Counted from the stretch's first letter, positions 1-8,964 are shown. The stretch is DNA of 64,000 nucleotides from Candidatus Nitrosocaldus sp. (GCA_025054855.1 JANWZS010000007.1:1-64000); one strand, 5' to 3'. Translations and numbers: made by a program. The notes: generated from the letters alone by a model not told the origin.

Positions 1-221
1 TGCTACTAGCCTATAGGCATAATCCATGATGATGATGTTGTTGTTGGTAGTGATTGGCAGATATGTTGTACGCACTAAAGTAGACTGCAGGACTGGGCTA
101 TCGCCAGTTTTGAATGGCAGGCTACTGGTTATACCAGCAGGAATGCGTATTATATGATGAGGGAGAGTTGAGAGATTGATTGATGAGCAGCAGTATAGAG
201 GAGCGAGGGGCATAGCCAGTA

Positions 222-1466
222 TCACGTAGACCTGTACCTGCTGTACGGTGATATCCTCCTCAACTCCCTCACAACCCTCCTCATCACATCAAGTGCATAC
301 TCTATATCCTGCTCATCGTTCTGTATCCCTAGAGTAAGCCTCAATGAACCGTTGATCTCCTCCCTCTTCAGGCCCATTGCTCTCAGCACATGCGACTCCC
401 TCTGCTTGAGTGTTGAGCATGCAGAGCCAGTGGATGCCTCTACACCATACTCATCAAGCTTCATTATGAGGTCCTCACCGTTAACCCCAAGGAATGATAC
501 ATGCACGTTGTTTGGGAGCCTCATCTCAGCATGCCCGTTCAGTCTCGTGTATGGTATCTCAAGTATACCTGCCATGAGTCTGTCCCTCAACCGCTTAACC
601 TTGCTCCCATACATCGAGATCAGCATGGGTACCAGTTCAGCGACCTTCCCAAACCCTACTATCGCTGGGACGTTCTGTGTACCAGATCTGAGCCCATACT
701 CGTGTCCCCCTCCATGCATAACAGGCTCCAACCTAACATCCCTACTACTACTACTACTAATGCATAACGCTCCTATACCCTTGGGCCCGTAGACCTTGTG
801 TGCAGATATAGTCAACATATCCACCTGCAGTGCTCTAGCATCTATGGGTACCTTGCCGAACGCCTGTGCAGCATCACTGTGCACCAATGCACCATGGTCA
901 TGTGCTATCACTGCAATCTCCCTGAGCCTCTGTATGGTACCAACCTCGTTGTTTGCAAGCATCACACTCACAAGCATGCTCTTCCCTTCTGCAGAGCGCA
1001 ACTCCCCCTCAAGGCTCTCAGGCCTCACCATGCCATACGAATCCACTGGTAGGTATCTCACATCGAACCCATCCCTCTCTAGTGCCCTGCACGGTTCCAG
1101 CACTGACTCATGCTCCACACTGCTTGCGATCACCATGACATCATCCCTACTCTTACCATCTCTAAGCATAGCATATGCGAAGCCCTTGAGTGCGAGGTTG
1201 TTGGCCTCTGTTGCACCGGATGTGAATACTACTAATGCCCTGCTACTACCACTACTACCACTACTATAGCCACCATCCATCATCCCGACTGCCCTCTCTA
1301 TCCTCTCCCTAGCCCTATCCACAGCAGCCCTGGCCTCCCTTCCTAAAGCATGGAGTGAGGATGGGTTGCCGTATCTGGAGTTCATGTACGGTAGCATCTC
1401 CTGCACTACCTCATCCAGCACGGGTGTGGTTGCTGCATTATCGAGGTAGACCCTCCTCTTCTCCAT
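222..1466 (-). CDS. Cysteine desulfurase (NifS/IscS family)
   Basis: PLP enzyme that takes sulfur from L-cysteine and passes it on as a persulfide. The N-terminal YLDNAATTPV motif, the PLP-lysine segment SAHKVYGPKG and the catalytic cysteine loop STGSACST are all present, and the length of about 414 residues is normal for the family. A start at 1484 is possible because that ATG directly follows the larE stop. The ATG at 1466 is better, since a GGAAGGTG purine-rich site lies just before it and the protein then begins MEKRRVYLDN, as relatives do. A serine/glycine-rich insertion sits near residues 67-76. It is the last gene of a leftward larC-larE-desulfurase run, so a role in supplying sulfur to LarE is an inference from position. 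General Fe-S or tRNA sulfur supply is equally possible. Confidence 0.93.
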   Translation of the reverse strand: MEKRRVYLDNAATTPVLDEVVQEMLPYMNSRYGNPSSLHALGREARAAVDRARERIERAVGMMDGGYSSGSSGSSRALVVFTSGATEANNLALKGFAYAMLRDGKSRDDVMVIASSVEHESVLEPCRALERDGFDVRYLPVDSYGMVRPESLEGELRSAEGKSMLVSVMLANNEVGTIQRLREIAVIAHDHGALVHSDAAQAFGKVPIDARALQVDMLTISAHKVYGPKGIGALCISSSSSRDVRLEPVMHGGGHEYGLRSGTQNVPAIVGFGKVAELVPMLISMYGSKVKRLRDRLMAGILEIPYTRLNGHAEMRLPNNVHVSFLGVNGEDLIMKLDEYGVEASTGSACSTLKQRESHVLRAMGLKREEINGSLRLTLGIQNDEQDIEYALDVMRRVVRELRRISPYSRYRST

Positions 1467-1484
1467 ATACTGGCACCTTCCCAT

Positions 1485-2336
1485 CTATCCTATCACATTC
1501 AGGCTACCGTGCCTGTAGCCTCTGGCATCTATGGCAACGTATCTGAAGCCTAGGGCCTTCAGCCTCTCATCGAGTGCATCCAACCTGCTGGGGTCGAAGA
1601 GCATCATGCGTTCATCCCTCCCAACCTCTATCCTTGCTGTACCATCTGCATGTAGCCTTACCCTCACCTGCCTCACATTGAATAACTCCCTGACCACCTT
1701 CTCTGCCTCCTCTATGGCCATGAGCCTCTCCCTAGTAACCTCTACACCATATGCTATCCTAGATGCAAGGCATGCATTAGAAGGCTTGTCGTGAACAGAT
1801 AGCCCTGCCTCCCTTGCGATAGCCCTCACCTCCTCCTTGCCTATATTCAACTCTGCTAGGGGGCTCCTTATGCCATGCTCCCTCATAGCCACTATACCTG
1901 GTCTGTAATCGTTCAGGTCATCAGCGTTCGTACCATCGACTATCAGTTGTGCGCCCTCCCTCCTTGCCACGCCTATAAGATGCTCTGCAAGTTCGTTCCT
2001 GCAGTGGTAGCACCTCATCGTATCATTTGCAACGAACGATGGATTGCTCAACTCATCGTACTCTATAACCTCATGCCTTATCCCTATCTCCCTTGCTACC
2101 CTCTTTGCTGACTCGAGTTCTTCCCTGGCAAGTGTCCTGTAATCTGCTGTTACTGCTAGCGCTCCATCTGCCAACGCACGGAATGCAGCGTATGCAACGA
2201 CAGCACTATCAACACCGCCAGAGAGGGCGACTATGGCCTTGGTCCTGGTGTGCACTGCACCATCTGCACCATCTATACATGCACTCCTGAACCACGATAC
2301 TAGTTCAACCAATCTTGTGCATCTGCACGCACTCAT
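1485..2336 (-). CDS. larE: LarE, sulfur transferase for nickel-pincer cofactor
   Basis: ATP-pyrophosphatase (PP-loop) enzyme that converts the two carboxylates of the pyridinium dicarboxylate precursor to thiocarboxylates during NPN cofactor synthesis. The PP-loop ALSGGVDSAVVA lies near residues 37-48 and the family segment PSNACLASRIAYG near 185-197. Cysteines are at C109 and C112 (CYHC) and at C189. LarE proteins with a single cysteine sacrifice it as the sulfur source. Those with three conserved cysteines are known to bind a 4Fe-4S cluster, and the pattern here fits the latter. The start ATG overlaps the larC stop by four bases, so the two are translationally coupled. A cysteine desulfurase gene begins within 20 bases of the stop. 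Other LarE-like PP-loop proteins exist, but larB and larC nearby make this call firm. Confidence 0.9.
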   Translation of the reverse strand: MSACRCTRLVELVSWFRSACIDGADGAVHTRTKAIVALSGGVDSAVVAYAAFRALADGALAVTADYRTLAREELESAKRVAREIGIRHEVIEYDELSNPSFVANDTMRCYHCRNELAEHLIGVARREGAQLIVDGTNADDLNDYRPGIVAMREHGIRSPLAELNIGKEEVRAIAREAGLSVHDKPSNACLASRIAYGVEVTRERLMAIEEAEKVVRELFNVRQVRVRLHADGTARIEVGRDERMMLFDPSRLDALDERLKALGFRYVAIDARGYRHGSLNVIG

Positions 2337-3613
2337 CCACTGCTATCACCTATGAGTCTAGATGTGATACCCTTATTTATAATGGAGTGGGCTAGCCTGT
2401 ACGGCATACCTAGTGCCCTTGCTATCATGGCAACATCATCATGTTCCGCCTTGATGTACACTACCCTCCCACCCCCATCCCTCACCACCTTCGCCCTCAC
2501 ATTGAACTCCCTCCCCTCTATGCTCATGGGTACGCTGATGATCTCCCTTGGGAGTACATACCTCATGCACTCCTGCACCCTCACACCCAACGTGCCAGAC
2601 TCCTTGAAGATGATATCTAGTATAGTGCCCATGCTCTGGCTATCACATATCACCCTCAGTATGTAAGATGGTCTACCCTTCTTGCCTATAGCGCTTACAA
2701 CGGATACATCCCTGGCACTGCTCTCCATAAGCCTCTCTACCATGTTGCCTATATGCTCACCCTCTACATCGTCTATGTTGGTTTCGAGGATGAGCACAGA
2801 GTCGGTTCCAAGCATACCGTGCATGCTGCCCAGCCTCCTCCTGCCCAGCACGACCTTGAGTACATTAGGTACGCTAGTAAACTCATGCATACCAGCACCG
2901 TAACCGACGTTTACACACTCGAATGCAGGATAGTTATCCACAGAACCCTCCGCAAGGCTAACGAGCATAGCTGCACCCGTTGGGGTTGTGAGTTCGTGCT
3001 CCACGGGCCCCCCTACGAGGGTGAACCTCCTGCCCTTGAATATCTCGAGTATAGCGCTGGCAGGGTTGCTCACCGTCCCGTGTGAGAATGTGAGGTATCC
3101 CCCACCTACTGCTACCCTGGTTGCGTATACATCGGCATCGAGTAGCCTGAGGTCCTGGAGAGCCAAGGCAGTACCCACTATATCCACTATGGTATCTGCA
3201 CTGGAGATCTCGTGTAGATGTACATGCGAGCGATCCTCCCTGTGTATCCTGGCCTCAGCCCTGATTATCTCATCTATACTCTTCAATGCAAATGCCCTTG
3301 CCCTTCCATCCAATGCAAGGTGGTCACAGCACCTCACTATGGCATCGTGAACCTCGCTACCACTACGCTCATGCTCGCCATCACCGCTATAGGAGATATT
3401 CAGCATCATGGCCCTGAACCCAGATCTGCTGACCTCGCTGAATGAGATCTCCCTTATCCTCAACCACTCCACTACATCCTGGCATGAGTAGAGCGCATCG
3501 ATTATCCTCTTGCCATCTGCCCCGAGGTCTACGAGGGATGCAAGGAGCATATCCCCTGATATACCTGTAGTCTGGCAGTCTATGATCAGCATCATCCTCT
3601 CCACAGTCATCAT
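2333..3613 (-). CDS. larC: LarC, nickel insertase for nickel-pincer cofactor
   Basis: CTP-dependent cyclometallase that inserts nickel into the dithiolated pincer nucleotide. The N-terminal DCQTTGISGDMLLASL motif (about residues 12-27) and the histidine-rich segment SHVHLHEISSADTIVDIVG (about 129-147) are diagnostic of the family, and the C-terminal half is also present. At 426 residues it is one uninterrupted reading frame, unlike the Lactobacillus gene, which needs a frameshift to join LarC1 and LarC2. The start at 3613 lies about 24 bases from an AT-rich element at 3631-3644, consistent with a leaderless message. Internal ATGs at 3595 and 3592 are alternatives. It heads the larC-larE-desulfurase run and is divergent from malate dehydrogenase. 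Confidence 0.93.
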   Translation of the reverse strand: MMTVERMMLIIDCQTTGISGDMLLASLVDLGADGKRIIDALYSCQDVVEWLRIREISFSEVSRSGFRAMMLNISYSGDGEHERSGSEVHDAIVRCCDHLALDGRARAFALKSIDEIIRAEARIHREDRSHVHLHEISSADTIVDIVGTALALQDLRLLDADVYATRVAVGGGYLTFSHGTVSNPASAILEIFKGRRFTLVGGPVEHELTTPTGAAMLVSLAEGSVDNYPAFECVNVGYGAGMHEFTSVPNVLKVVLGRRRLGSMHGMLGTDSVLILETNIDDVEGEHIGNMVERLMESSARDVSVVSAIGKKGRPSYILRVICDSQSMGTILDIIFKESGTLGVRVQECMRYVLPREIISVPMSIEGREFNVRAKVVRDGGGRVVYIKAEHDDVAMIARALGMPYRLAHSIINKGITSRLIGDSSG

Positions 3614-3630
3614 CTATGATGCAGATATGC

Positions 3631-3644
3631 AAAATATATATTAA
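3631..3644. promoter_or_regulatory. Shared TATA element between larC and malate dehydrogenase
   Basis: AAAATATATATTAA is the only AT-rich element in the 53 bases between the divergent starts of larC (3613) and mdh (3667). Its centre is about 24 bases from the first and 30 from the second, the usual archaeal TATA spacing in both directions. That both transcripts use it is inferred. Confidence 0.55.
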
Positions 3645-3666
3645 TGGTGCCTCAGGAAGATGCACA

Positions 3667-4581
3667 ATGCTCACCATAGTAGGGTCTGGCAAGGTTGGGA
3701 GTTCCATAGCACTTCAGGCAGGGATGAGGGAGGTGGATAGCAGCATACTCCTCCTCGACATAGTCAAGGGCCTCCCACAGGGCGAGGCCATGGACATAAA
3801 CCATACGCTGGCGGAGCAGGGCAAGGATACTCTTGTGAGGGGCTCCAACGACTATGCTGATATGAAGGGCTCAGATGTGGTCGTTATAGTGGCTGGGGTT
3901 GGGAGGAAGCCAGGGATGACCAGGATGGACCTACTCAACACAAATGCTGGAATAGTGAGGGATGTCGCAAGGAAGGTTGCAGAGTATGCAAGGGGCTCGA
4001 TAGTTGTAACTGTGACCAACCCATTGGACCCCATGACCTACATAACCCTCAAGGCAACAAACTTCAAGGCCAACAGGGTCATGGGTATGGGTAACCTCCT
4101 CGATCTATCGAGGTTCAAATCCTTCATAGCCGAGGAGTTGAGGGTCTCTAGGCACTCCATACATGCTCTGGTGATAGGGGAGCATGGAGAGAATATGCTC
4201 CCACTGGTCAGGTACTCATCCATAGCAGGTATACCACTGACACAACTGATAACTGCGGAGAAGGCTAGGGAGCTCGTGGAGAGGACCAGGAGGGTTGCTG
4301 CGGAGGTTATAGCGCTCAAGGGCGCAACCATATATGCGCCAGCGAATGCAGTAGCTGAGATGCTCGATGCCATAACCAAAGATAGGAGGGATGTAATGCC
4401 CGTATGTGCATACCCAGATGGCAAGTACGGTGTGAGGGATGTATGCATAGGCGTCCCAGCCATAATAGGCAGGGATGGTGTGGAGGAGATAATAGAGGTG
4501 GAGTTGAGTGATGAGGAGAAGGTTGTGTTCGATAACGGTGTCAAGGCAGTAAGGGAGGCTGTAAGATCTGTAGAGATCTGA
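3667..4581 (+). CDS. mdh: Malate dehydrogenase (LDH/MDH superfamily, NAD-type)
   Basis: Interconverts malate and oxaloacetate with NAD(P). Numbered from the ATG at 3667, the Rossmann motif VGSGKVG is at residues 5-11 and D31 at the end of the second strand favours NAD. Substrate-binding arginines R80 and R86 lie in RKPGMTR, which marks malate rather than lactate dehydrogenase. VTNPLD is at 116-121 and the catalytic histidine H173 is in GEHGE. The length of 304 residues is typical. The frame is open from 3616, but that start would lie inside the promoter and add 17 unrelated residues. The gene is divergent from the NPN genes and upstream of the ETF genes. This raises the possibility that the enzyme handles a malate stereoisomer step as well as the usual central-carbon reaction. 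Confidence 0.93.
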   Translation: MLTIVGSGKVGSSIALQAGMREVDSSILLLDIVKGLPQGEAMDINHTLAEQGKDTLVRGSNDYADMKGSDVVVIVAGVGRKPGMTRMDLLNTNAGIVRDVARKVAEYARGSIVVTVTNPLDPMTYITLKATNFKANRVMGMGNLLDLSRFKSFIAEELRVSRHSIHALVIGEHGENMLPLVRYSSIAGIPLTQLITAEKARELVERTRRVAAEVIALKGATIYAPANAVAEMLDAITKDRRDVMPVCAYPDGKYGVRDVCIGVPAIIGRDGVEEIIEVELSDEEKVVFDNGVKAVREAVRSVEI

Positions 4582-4671
4582 AACTGAGATATTCACAGAC
4601 CGCTATTTATGCATGTTATAGATAATTGTAAGCAAAGGTTAAAAGTTAGTGTACCCGCTCCACTTATTGAT

Positions 4672-5550
4672 ATGAATGGTGATACCCTGAACGTGGCTGT
4701 GATGGTCAAGCTCGAGCCAGATCTATCGGAGGGGAACGTGAGTTACAACCCAGATGGCACTCTCAACAGATCGCAGACCAAGAACATACTCGGTCCTCAC
4801 AGTGCCATAGCATGCAGGGCAGGTATGTATGCGAAGGTGTGCTACGATGCCTGGGTTGCCGTGTGCTCCATGGGCCCTCCCACAGCTGAGATCGCACTAA
4901 GGGATGCCATGGGCATATGCTGCGCAGATGAACTGCACCTCTACAGTGACAGGATATTCGCCGGTGCAGATACGCTAGCAACTGCGGAGACCATAAAGCA
5001 CGGCATAATGAGGATGGGTAGGAGGATAGATCTAGTGTTCAGTGGGCACAGAGCAGTAGATGGGGAGACTGGGCAGACTGGGCCCCAGACCGCATGGAAG
5101 CTGGGGTTCAACTTCATAGGCAATGTTGTAGACTACAGCGTAGATGTGAGCAGGAGGATGGTGAGGGCTAGGAGGAGGGTCGACCTACCTGGGCTATACA
5201 CGGTGCTGGAGGATGTGGAGTGCCCACTACCAGCACTCATAGCACTAGACCCAGGCTACAGGGATAACTACAGGAGGGTATCCGAGAGGCTCATGTATGC
5301 TAGGCTGGAGAAGGAGGCTAGGAGGAGGGTAGCAGATTACAAGAACCATCTGAAGGTATGGAGTGCCAAGGACCTTGGTGTAGATCTCAGGTACGTGGGG
5401 CTTGCTGGGTCCCCAACCATAGTCTACAAGGTCGAGAAGATACCCAAGGCAAAGGCCAGCAGGAGGGCAAGGGTTGTAGGTTCCAGCAGCGTGGAGGAGT
5501 TGAGGGAGGTTGGGAACCTCATACTCAACATAGCGCTAGGAGAGAAGTAG
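4672..5550 (+). CDS. etfB: Electron transfer flavoprotein beta subunit (EtfB/FixA)
   Basis: Small subunit of an electron transfer flavoprotein that carries electrons from NADH or flavin dehydrogenases toward a quinone. The N-terminal strand NVAVMVKLEPD, the segment VCSMGPPTAEIALRDAMGICCADELHLYSDRIFAGADTLATA (written here only to name the nucleotide-binding fold, about residues 65-106) and GETGQTGPQ are family features. The frame is open from 4609. The ATG at 4672 is preferred because the AT-rich GTTAAAAGTTA lies about 28 bases before it and the family sequence begins here, giving 292 residues. It is followed by etfA and the quinone oxidoreductase on the same strand, so the three likely form one unit. 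Confidence 0.88.
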   Translation: MNGDTLNVAVMVKLEPDLSEGNVSYNPDGTLNRSQTKNILGPHSAIACRAGMYAKVCYDAWVAVCSMGPPTAEIALRDAMGICCADELHLYSDRIFAGADTLATAETIKHGIMRMGRRIDLVFSGHRAVDGETGQTGPQTAWKLGFNFIGNVVDYSVDVSRRMVRARRRVDLPGLYTVLEDVECPLPALIALDPGYRDNYRRVSERLMYARLEKEARRRVADYKNHLKVWSAKDLGVDLRYVGLAGSPTIVYKVEKIPKAKASRRARVVGSSSVEELREVGNLILNIALGEK

Positions 5551-5620
5551 ACCATGGATGGGGTGGTATGATATGATGTGGGATGTGTGGTGGGGTGTAG
5601 TATGATGGGGTGATCATTGG

Positions 5621-6916
5621 ATGAGGTACCAGCATATGTTCGTGCTCTTCGAGCATGATGATGGCAATGCACTCAACGTGAGTTATGAGATGCTAGGTGA
5701 GGCTAGGAGGCTGATGGATGGGTTCAACAGCAGGTACTCCCTGGATGAGAAGGTCATAGCCATACTGCTGGGCTCGGGTGTTAGAGATCTTGCATACAAG
5801 GCCATAGATGCTGGTGCAGATGCAGTCGTACTTGCAGATCATGAGGAGTTGAGGTATCCGAGGGTCAACCTGTACACCAAGGTGATATGCTCCATAGTCA
5901 GGGATAGGATGCTCATAAAGCAGGCTGCACCAAGCACCAGCGATGAGTATGTGAAGCCAAGGTACATGCTATTCGGTGCGGATAGCATAGGCAGGCATAT
6001 ATCCTCTACCGTGCTTGCAGAGCTGGAGTCTGGACTGGCATCAGATGTCAACAAGCTCGTGATAGACGATGTGACCATAACGCATCAGTACAAGACCAAC
6101 GGCAAGCCAGAACTGTACAGGCAGATACTCTTCATGTACAGACCAGACTTCTCCGGCTTCCTATGGACGCAGATCCTCTGCCTCGATAACAAGAACCCAG
6201 CAATAGCAAGGGAGTACTCTCCTCAGGCATGCAGTGTGATACCTGGGGTATTCAAGCCACTGCACCACGACGGGGATTCGAGCAGGGTTGGGGAGAGGAG
6301 GGAAGATGGGGAAGGTGCAAGGATAGTAGAGTACAGGCCAGAGTTCAGTAGCGATGATCTCAGGTACAGGATAGTGAAGAGGGAGATAGTGAGGGATGAG
6401 GTAGGGCTTGAGGATAGCAGTGTGATAGTTGCCTTTGGGAGGGGCATAAAGGATGACCCAGAGGGGAATATAAGGATGATAGAGGAGTTCGCTAGGCTCC
6501 TGAACGCAAAGATAGCCATATCACTACCATTATCCAAGCAGCCGTTCAGCGTGAGCAGTGAGCTGAAGGATAGGTACCTTATACCAGCCAGGGTGGTTGG
6601 GAGCAGTGGCAAGAGGGTTACCCCTAGGCTCTACATAGCAATAGGGATAAGTGGGGCCATGCAGCATATAGTAGGTATGAAGGAGAGTGATACTGTTATT
6701 GCGATAAACCCAGACCCAGATGCCCCAATCAAGGATGAGAGCGATGTATTCATACAGGGTAGGCTCGAGGAGGTTCTACCCATACTCATAGAGAGCATAA
6801 AGGGCTCTGGTAAGGATGTTGGGGATGGAGATGGTGGTGCTGGTGCTGATGCTGGTGCTAGGGTGCTGGAGATGGAGAAGGGTAAGGTTAAGGATAGGGA
6901 TAGGGCAAGGGTGTAG
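5621..6916 (+). CDS. etfA: Electron transfer flavoprotein alpha subunit (EtfA/FixB)
   Basis: Large FAD-binding subunit partnering EtfB. The N-terminal alpha/beta domain begins HMFVLFEHDDGNALNVSYE. The C-terminal FAD domain holds VAFGRGIKDD, RVVGSSGKRVTPRLYIAIGI and the stretch ISGAMQHIVGMKESDTVIAI, then NPDPDAPI, all diagnostic. At 431 residues it is longer than common EtfA proteins. Part of the excess is a final tail of about 40 residues rich in Gly, Asp, Ala, Lys and Arg that looks like repeat expansion. The 70-base gap after etfB is a GT-rich stretch without a clear promoter. Whether this ETF bifurcates electrons cannot be decided by eye. Confidence 0.88.
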   Translation: MRYQHMFVLFEHDDGNALNVSYEMLGEARRLMDGFNSRYSLDEKVIAILLGSGVRDLAYKAIDAGADAVVLADHEELRYPRVNLYTKVICSIVRDRMLIKQAAPSTSDEYVKPRYMLFGADSIGRHISSTVLAELESGLASDVNKLVIDDVTITHQYKTNGKPELYRQILFMYRPDFSGFLWTQILCLDNKNPAIAREYSPQACSVIPGVFKPLHHDGDSSRVGERREDGEGARIVEYRPEFSSDDLRYRIVKREIVRDEVGLEDSSVIVAFGRGIKDDPEGNIRMIEEFARLLNAKIAISLPLSKQPFSVSSELKDRYLIPARVVGSSGKRVTPRLYIAIGISGAMQHIVGMKESDTVIAINPDPDAPIKDESDVFIQGRLEEVLPILIESIKGSGKDVGDGDGGAGADAGARVLEMEKGKVKDRDRARV

Positions 6917-6937
6917 GTAGGTAGGTAGATAGATAGA
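6913..6937 (+). repeat. GTAG/ATAG tetranucleotide tract
   Basis: About three GTAG units followed by about three ATAG units fill the whole gap between etfA and the quinone oxidoreductase, so the tract contributes the leader of the latter gene. It is one of a dozen such tracts in the window. Confidence 0.85.
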
Positions 6938-8904
6938 TGGATGTATTCGATGCTGTGATAGTTGGAGGGGGCTCCGCTGGTCTAGCAGCACTCATGGAGC
7001 TCTCGAAGTTGGGTATACAGGCTGTGCTACTTGAGAGTGGCAAACCTGTAGGCTCGAAGAACGTCACAGGGGGCATACTCTACAGCAAGAGCTACCCTGA
7101 TGGCAAGGTGTACAACGTTGAGGATATCTACCCTGACTTCGCTGATGCTCCAGTTGAGAGGAGGATAACCCGTTACTACCTCAACGCACTATCTGGGAGC
7201 AAGGTGTACACCATAGACCTAACCGAGGCGCACAACTACAGGACCAACTTTGCGTATTCAGTACTCATGGCTAGGCTGAACAGGTGGTTCGCCGAGAGGG
7301 CAGGGGAGGAGGCGGCAAAGGTTGGTGGTGGCATAGTAGATGGTGTGCATGTGAGGGATATAGTATGGATGGATGATGGTGCTAGAGGTAGCAGGAGCAG
7401 CATAATAGTTACGGATGAGTTGGAGGAGTTCGGTGCAAGGGCGATAATAGCAGCGGATGGCGTGAACTCAGAGGTAGCGCTCATCTCAGGTGCAAGAAGC
7501 AAGTTCAAGCCAGAGGCGCTCTACCAGGGTGTGAAGTGCATAGTACGACTGCCAGAGGATGTGATAGATGAGAGGTTCGACGTAGATGGGGATGAGGGTG
7601 TTGCACACCTCTTCGCTGGTGACATATCCAGGGGGCACAATGGAGGGGGCTTCCTCTACACCAACAGGGATACGCTCTCCGTAGGGCTTGTATATCATCT
7701 GGACTCGCTCCTGAAGAGCCCAATAGAGCCCTACCAGCTGCTGAACGAGTTCCTCACCATCCCCGTGATAACCAACTCCATAGTCGATGAGGTTCCAGTG
7801 CCAAGGGAGGTGGATAGGAACCTTCCAAGGGAGGAGCAGTTGAGGATAAGGTTCGGGCTTAGTAGGTTGCTCAAGCAGTACGAGGAGTTGAGGTACACAT
7901 ACTACTCTAAACGTGCAAGGCTGAATGCCATAAGGCAAGGGCTGTACAGCAGTGAGGAGGAGATCAAGGCAAGGCTCGACGATGTCAGGAGTAGGCTTGA
8001 GAAGGAGTATGGTGTACAATTTACAAACGACTATGTGGAGTTGGAGTACGCATGCAAGTTGGTGCCAGATGGGAAGAGGGCCATGATGGACAAGCCTTAC
8101 AGGCACAACATACTCTTCATAGGTGATGCTGCTGGCAAGGGGATATTCGTTGGCACGAGGATAGAGGGCATAAACATAGGTATAGATGATGCTGCTAGGG
8201 CAGCAAGGGCAGTGGCTAGAGCAAAGGAGATGAACAACTTCTCCGAGGATTACATGGGCAGATACTATGCACACCTTGTAGAGGAGAGCCCCTATACTGA
8301 TGATATAAGGAGGATAGACTTTGAGTACATGAAGATATTCGTCAAGGCCAGCAGGAACATACCCACTGAGCCATTCCCACTATTCCTCAGGCTTGCATTC
8401 ATGCTCATCCAGAAGACTACAGTACAGGAGCTTGCAGCAAAGATAGCGAGGATGATGGATCAGAGTACGTTGCTCAAGATAATAGAGAGCAACGATGCTT
8501 ACGTGAGGATACCCATGGAGGTTGCCGAGAGGATTGGTATAGAGGTAAAGCCAGTGGCAGCTATAAGGCCATTGAGCATAGATGAGAGGGTGGCAAGGAT
8601 GAGGATAAGGGAGGATGAGGTTCCACACATAAGGATAAGGGATGCTAGGAGCAGGTTCATAAAGGCCATGGTACACCTCTGCCCAACGAAGTGCTACATG
8701 ATGGAGGTTGTAGGTGAGGGAGCAGGTAGGGGGGAAGGGGTTAGAGCAAAGGAAGAGGGGAAGGAGGGGGAGAAGGGTGTGAAGGCTGTAGTATCCAGTG
8801 TCATACTGCAGCATGAGGGGTGCATAGAGTGTGGCACATGCTCATTGGAGACTGAATGGAGGCATACCAGGGGGGAGAAGGGTGTAGTGTATGAGTATGG
8901 ATGA
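6937..8904 (+). CDS. fixC: ETF:quinone oxidoreductase with fused ferredoxin domain (FixC-FixX)
   Basis: Flavoprotein that takes electrons from EtfAB and reduces membrane quinone. The FAD motif DAVIVGGGSAGLAAL is at residues 5-19, followed by the EtfQO-type GSKNVTGGILYSK, and a second FAD segment FIGDAAGKGIFVGTRIEGI lies near 393-411. The last 90 residues contain CPTKCY and, after a basic/acidic low-complexity insertion, GCIECGTC. That is the FixX ferredoxin pattern, so FixC and FixX are one polypeptide of 655 residues. Gene order etfB-etfA-fixCX matches the EtfABCX complexes known from thermophilic archaea and nitrogen fixers. The physiological electron donor is unknown. Confidence 0.9.
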   Translation: MDVFDAVIVGGGSAGLAALMELSKLGIQAVLLESGKPVGSKNVTGGILYSKSYPDGKVYNVEDIYPDFADAPVERRITRYYLNALSGSKVYTIDLTEAHNYRTNFAYSVLMARLNRWFAERAGEEAAKVGGGIVDGVHVRDIVWMDDGARGSRSSIIVTDELEEFGARAIIAADGVNSEVALISGARSKFKPEALYQGVKCIVRLPEDVIDERFDVDGDEGVAHLFAGDISRGHNGGGFLYTNRDTLSVGLVYHLDSLLKSPIEPYQLLNEFLTIPVITNSIVDEVPVPREVDRNLPREEQLRIRFGLSRLLKQYEELRYTYYSKRARLNAIRQGLYSSEEEIKARLDDVRSRLEKEYGVQFTNDYVELEYACKLVPDGKRAMMDKPYRHNILFIGDAAGKGIFVGTRIEGINIGIDDAARAARAVARAKEMNNFSEDYMGRYYAHLVEESPYTDDIRRIDFEYMKIFVKASRNIPTEPFPLFLRLAFMLIQKTTVQELAAKIARMMDQSTLLKIIESNDAYVRIPMEVAERIGIEVKPVAAIRPLSIDERVARMRIREDEVPHIRIRDARSRFIKAMVHLCPTKCYMMEVVGEGAGRGEGVRAKEEGKEGEKGVKAVVSSVILQHEGCIECGTCSLETEWRHTRGEKGVVYEYG

Positions 8905-8926
8905 TGATAATGATGATGCATGGCAT

Positions 8927-8961
8927 CAAATTTTAAATTGCTGGAGTGTAACTAGCACTCC
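8927..8961 (+). promoter_or_regulatory. larB promoter with inverted-repeat operator candidate
   Basis: A TATA-like CAAATTTTAAATT (8927-8939) precedes larB. Between it and the ATG lies a perfect six-base inverted repeat, GGAGTG at 8943-8948 and CACTCC at 8956-8961, separated by seven bases. It covers the expected transcription start, where a repressor would block initiation. A regulator binding here is inferred, and no second copy was found near larC. Confidence 0.45.
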
Positions 8962-8964
8962 ATA

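Noticed and set aside
7486-8274. Open frame of 262 codons antisense to the ETF:quinone oxidoreductase
   Set aside because: Same reason: the forward protein has intact FAD motifs and the reverse frame has none.
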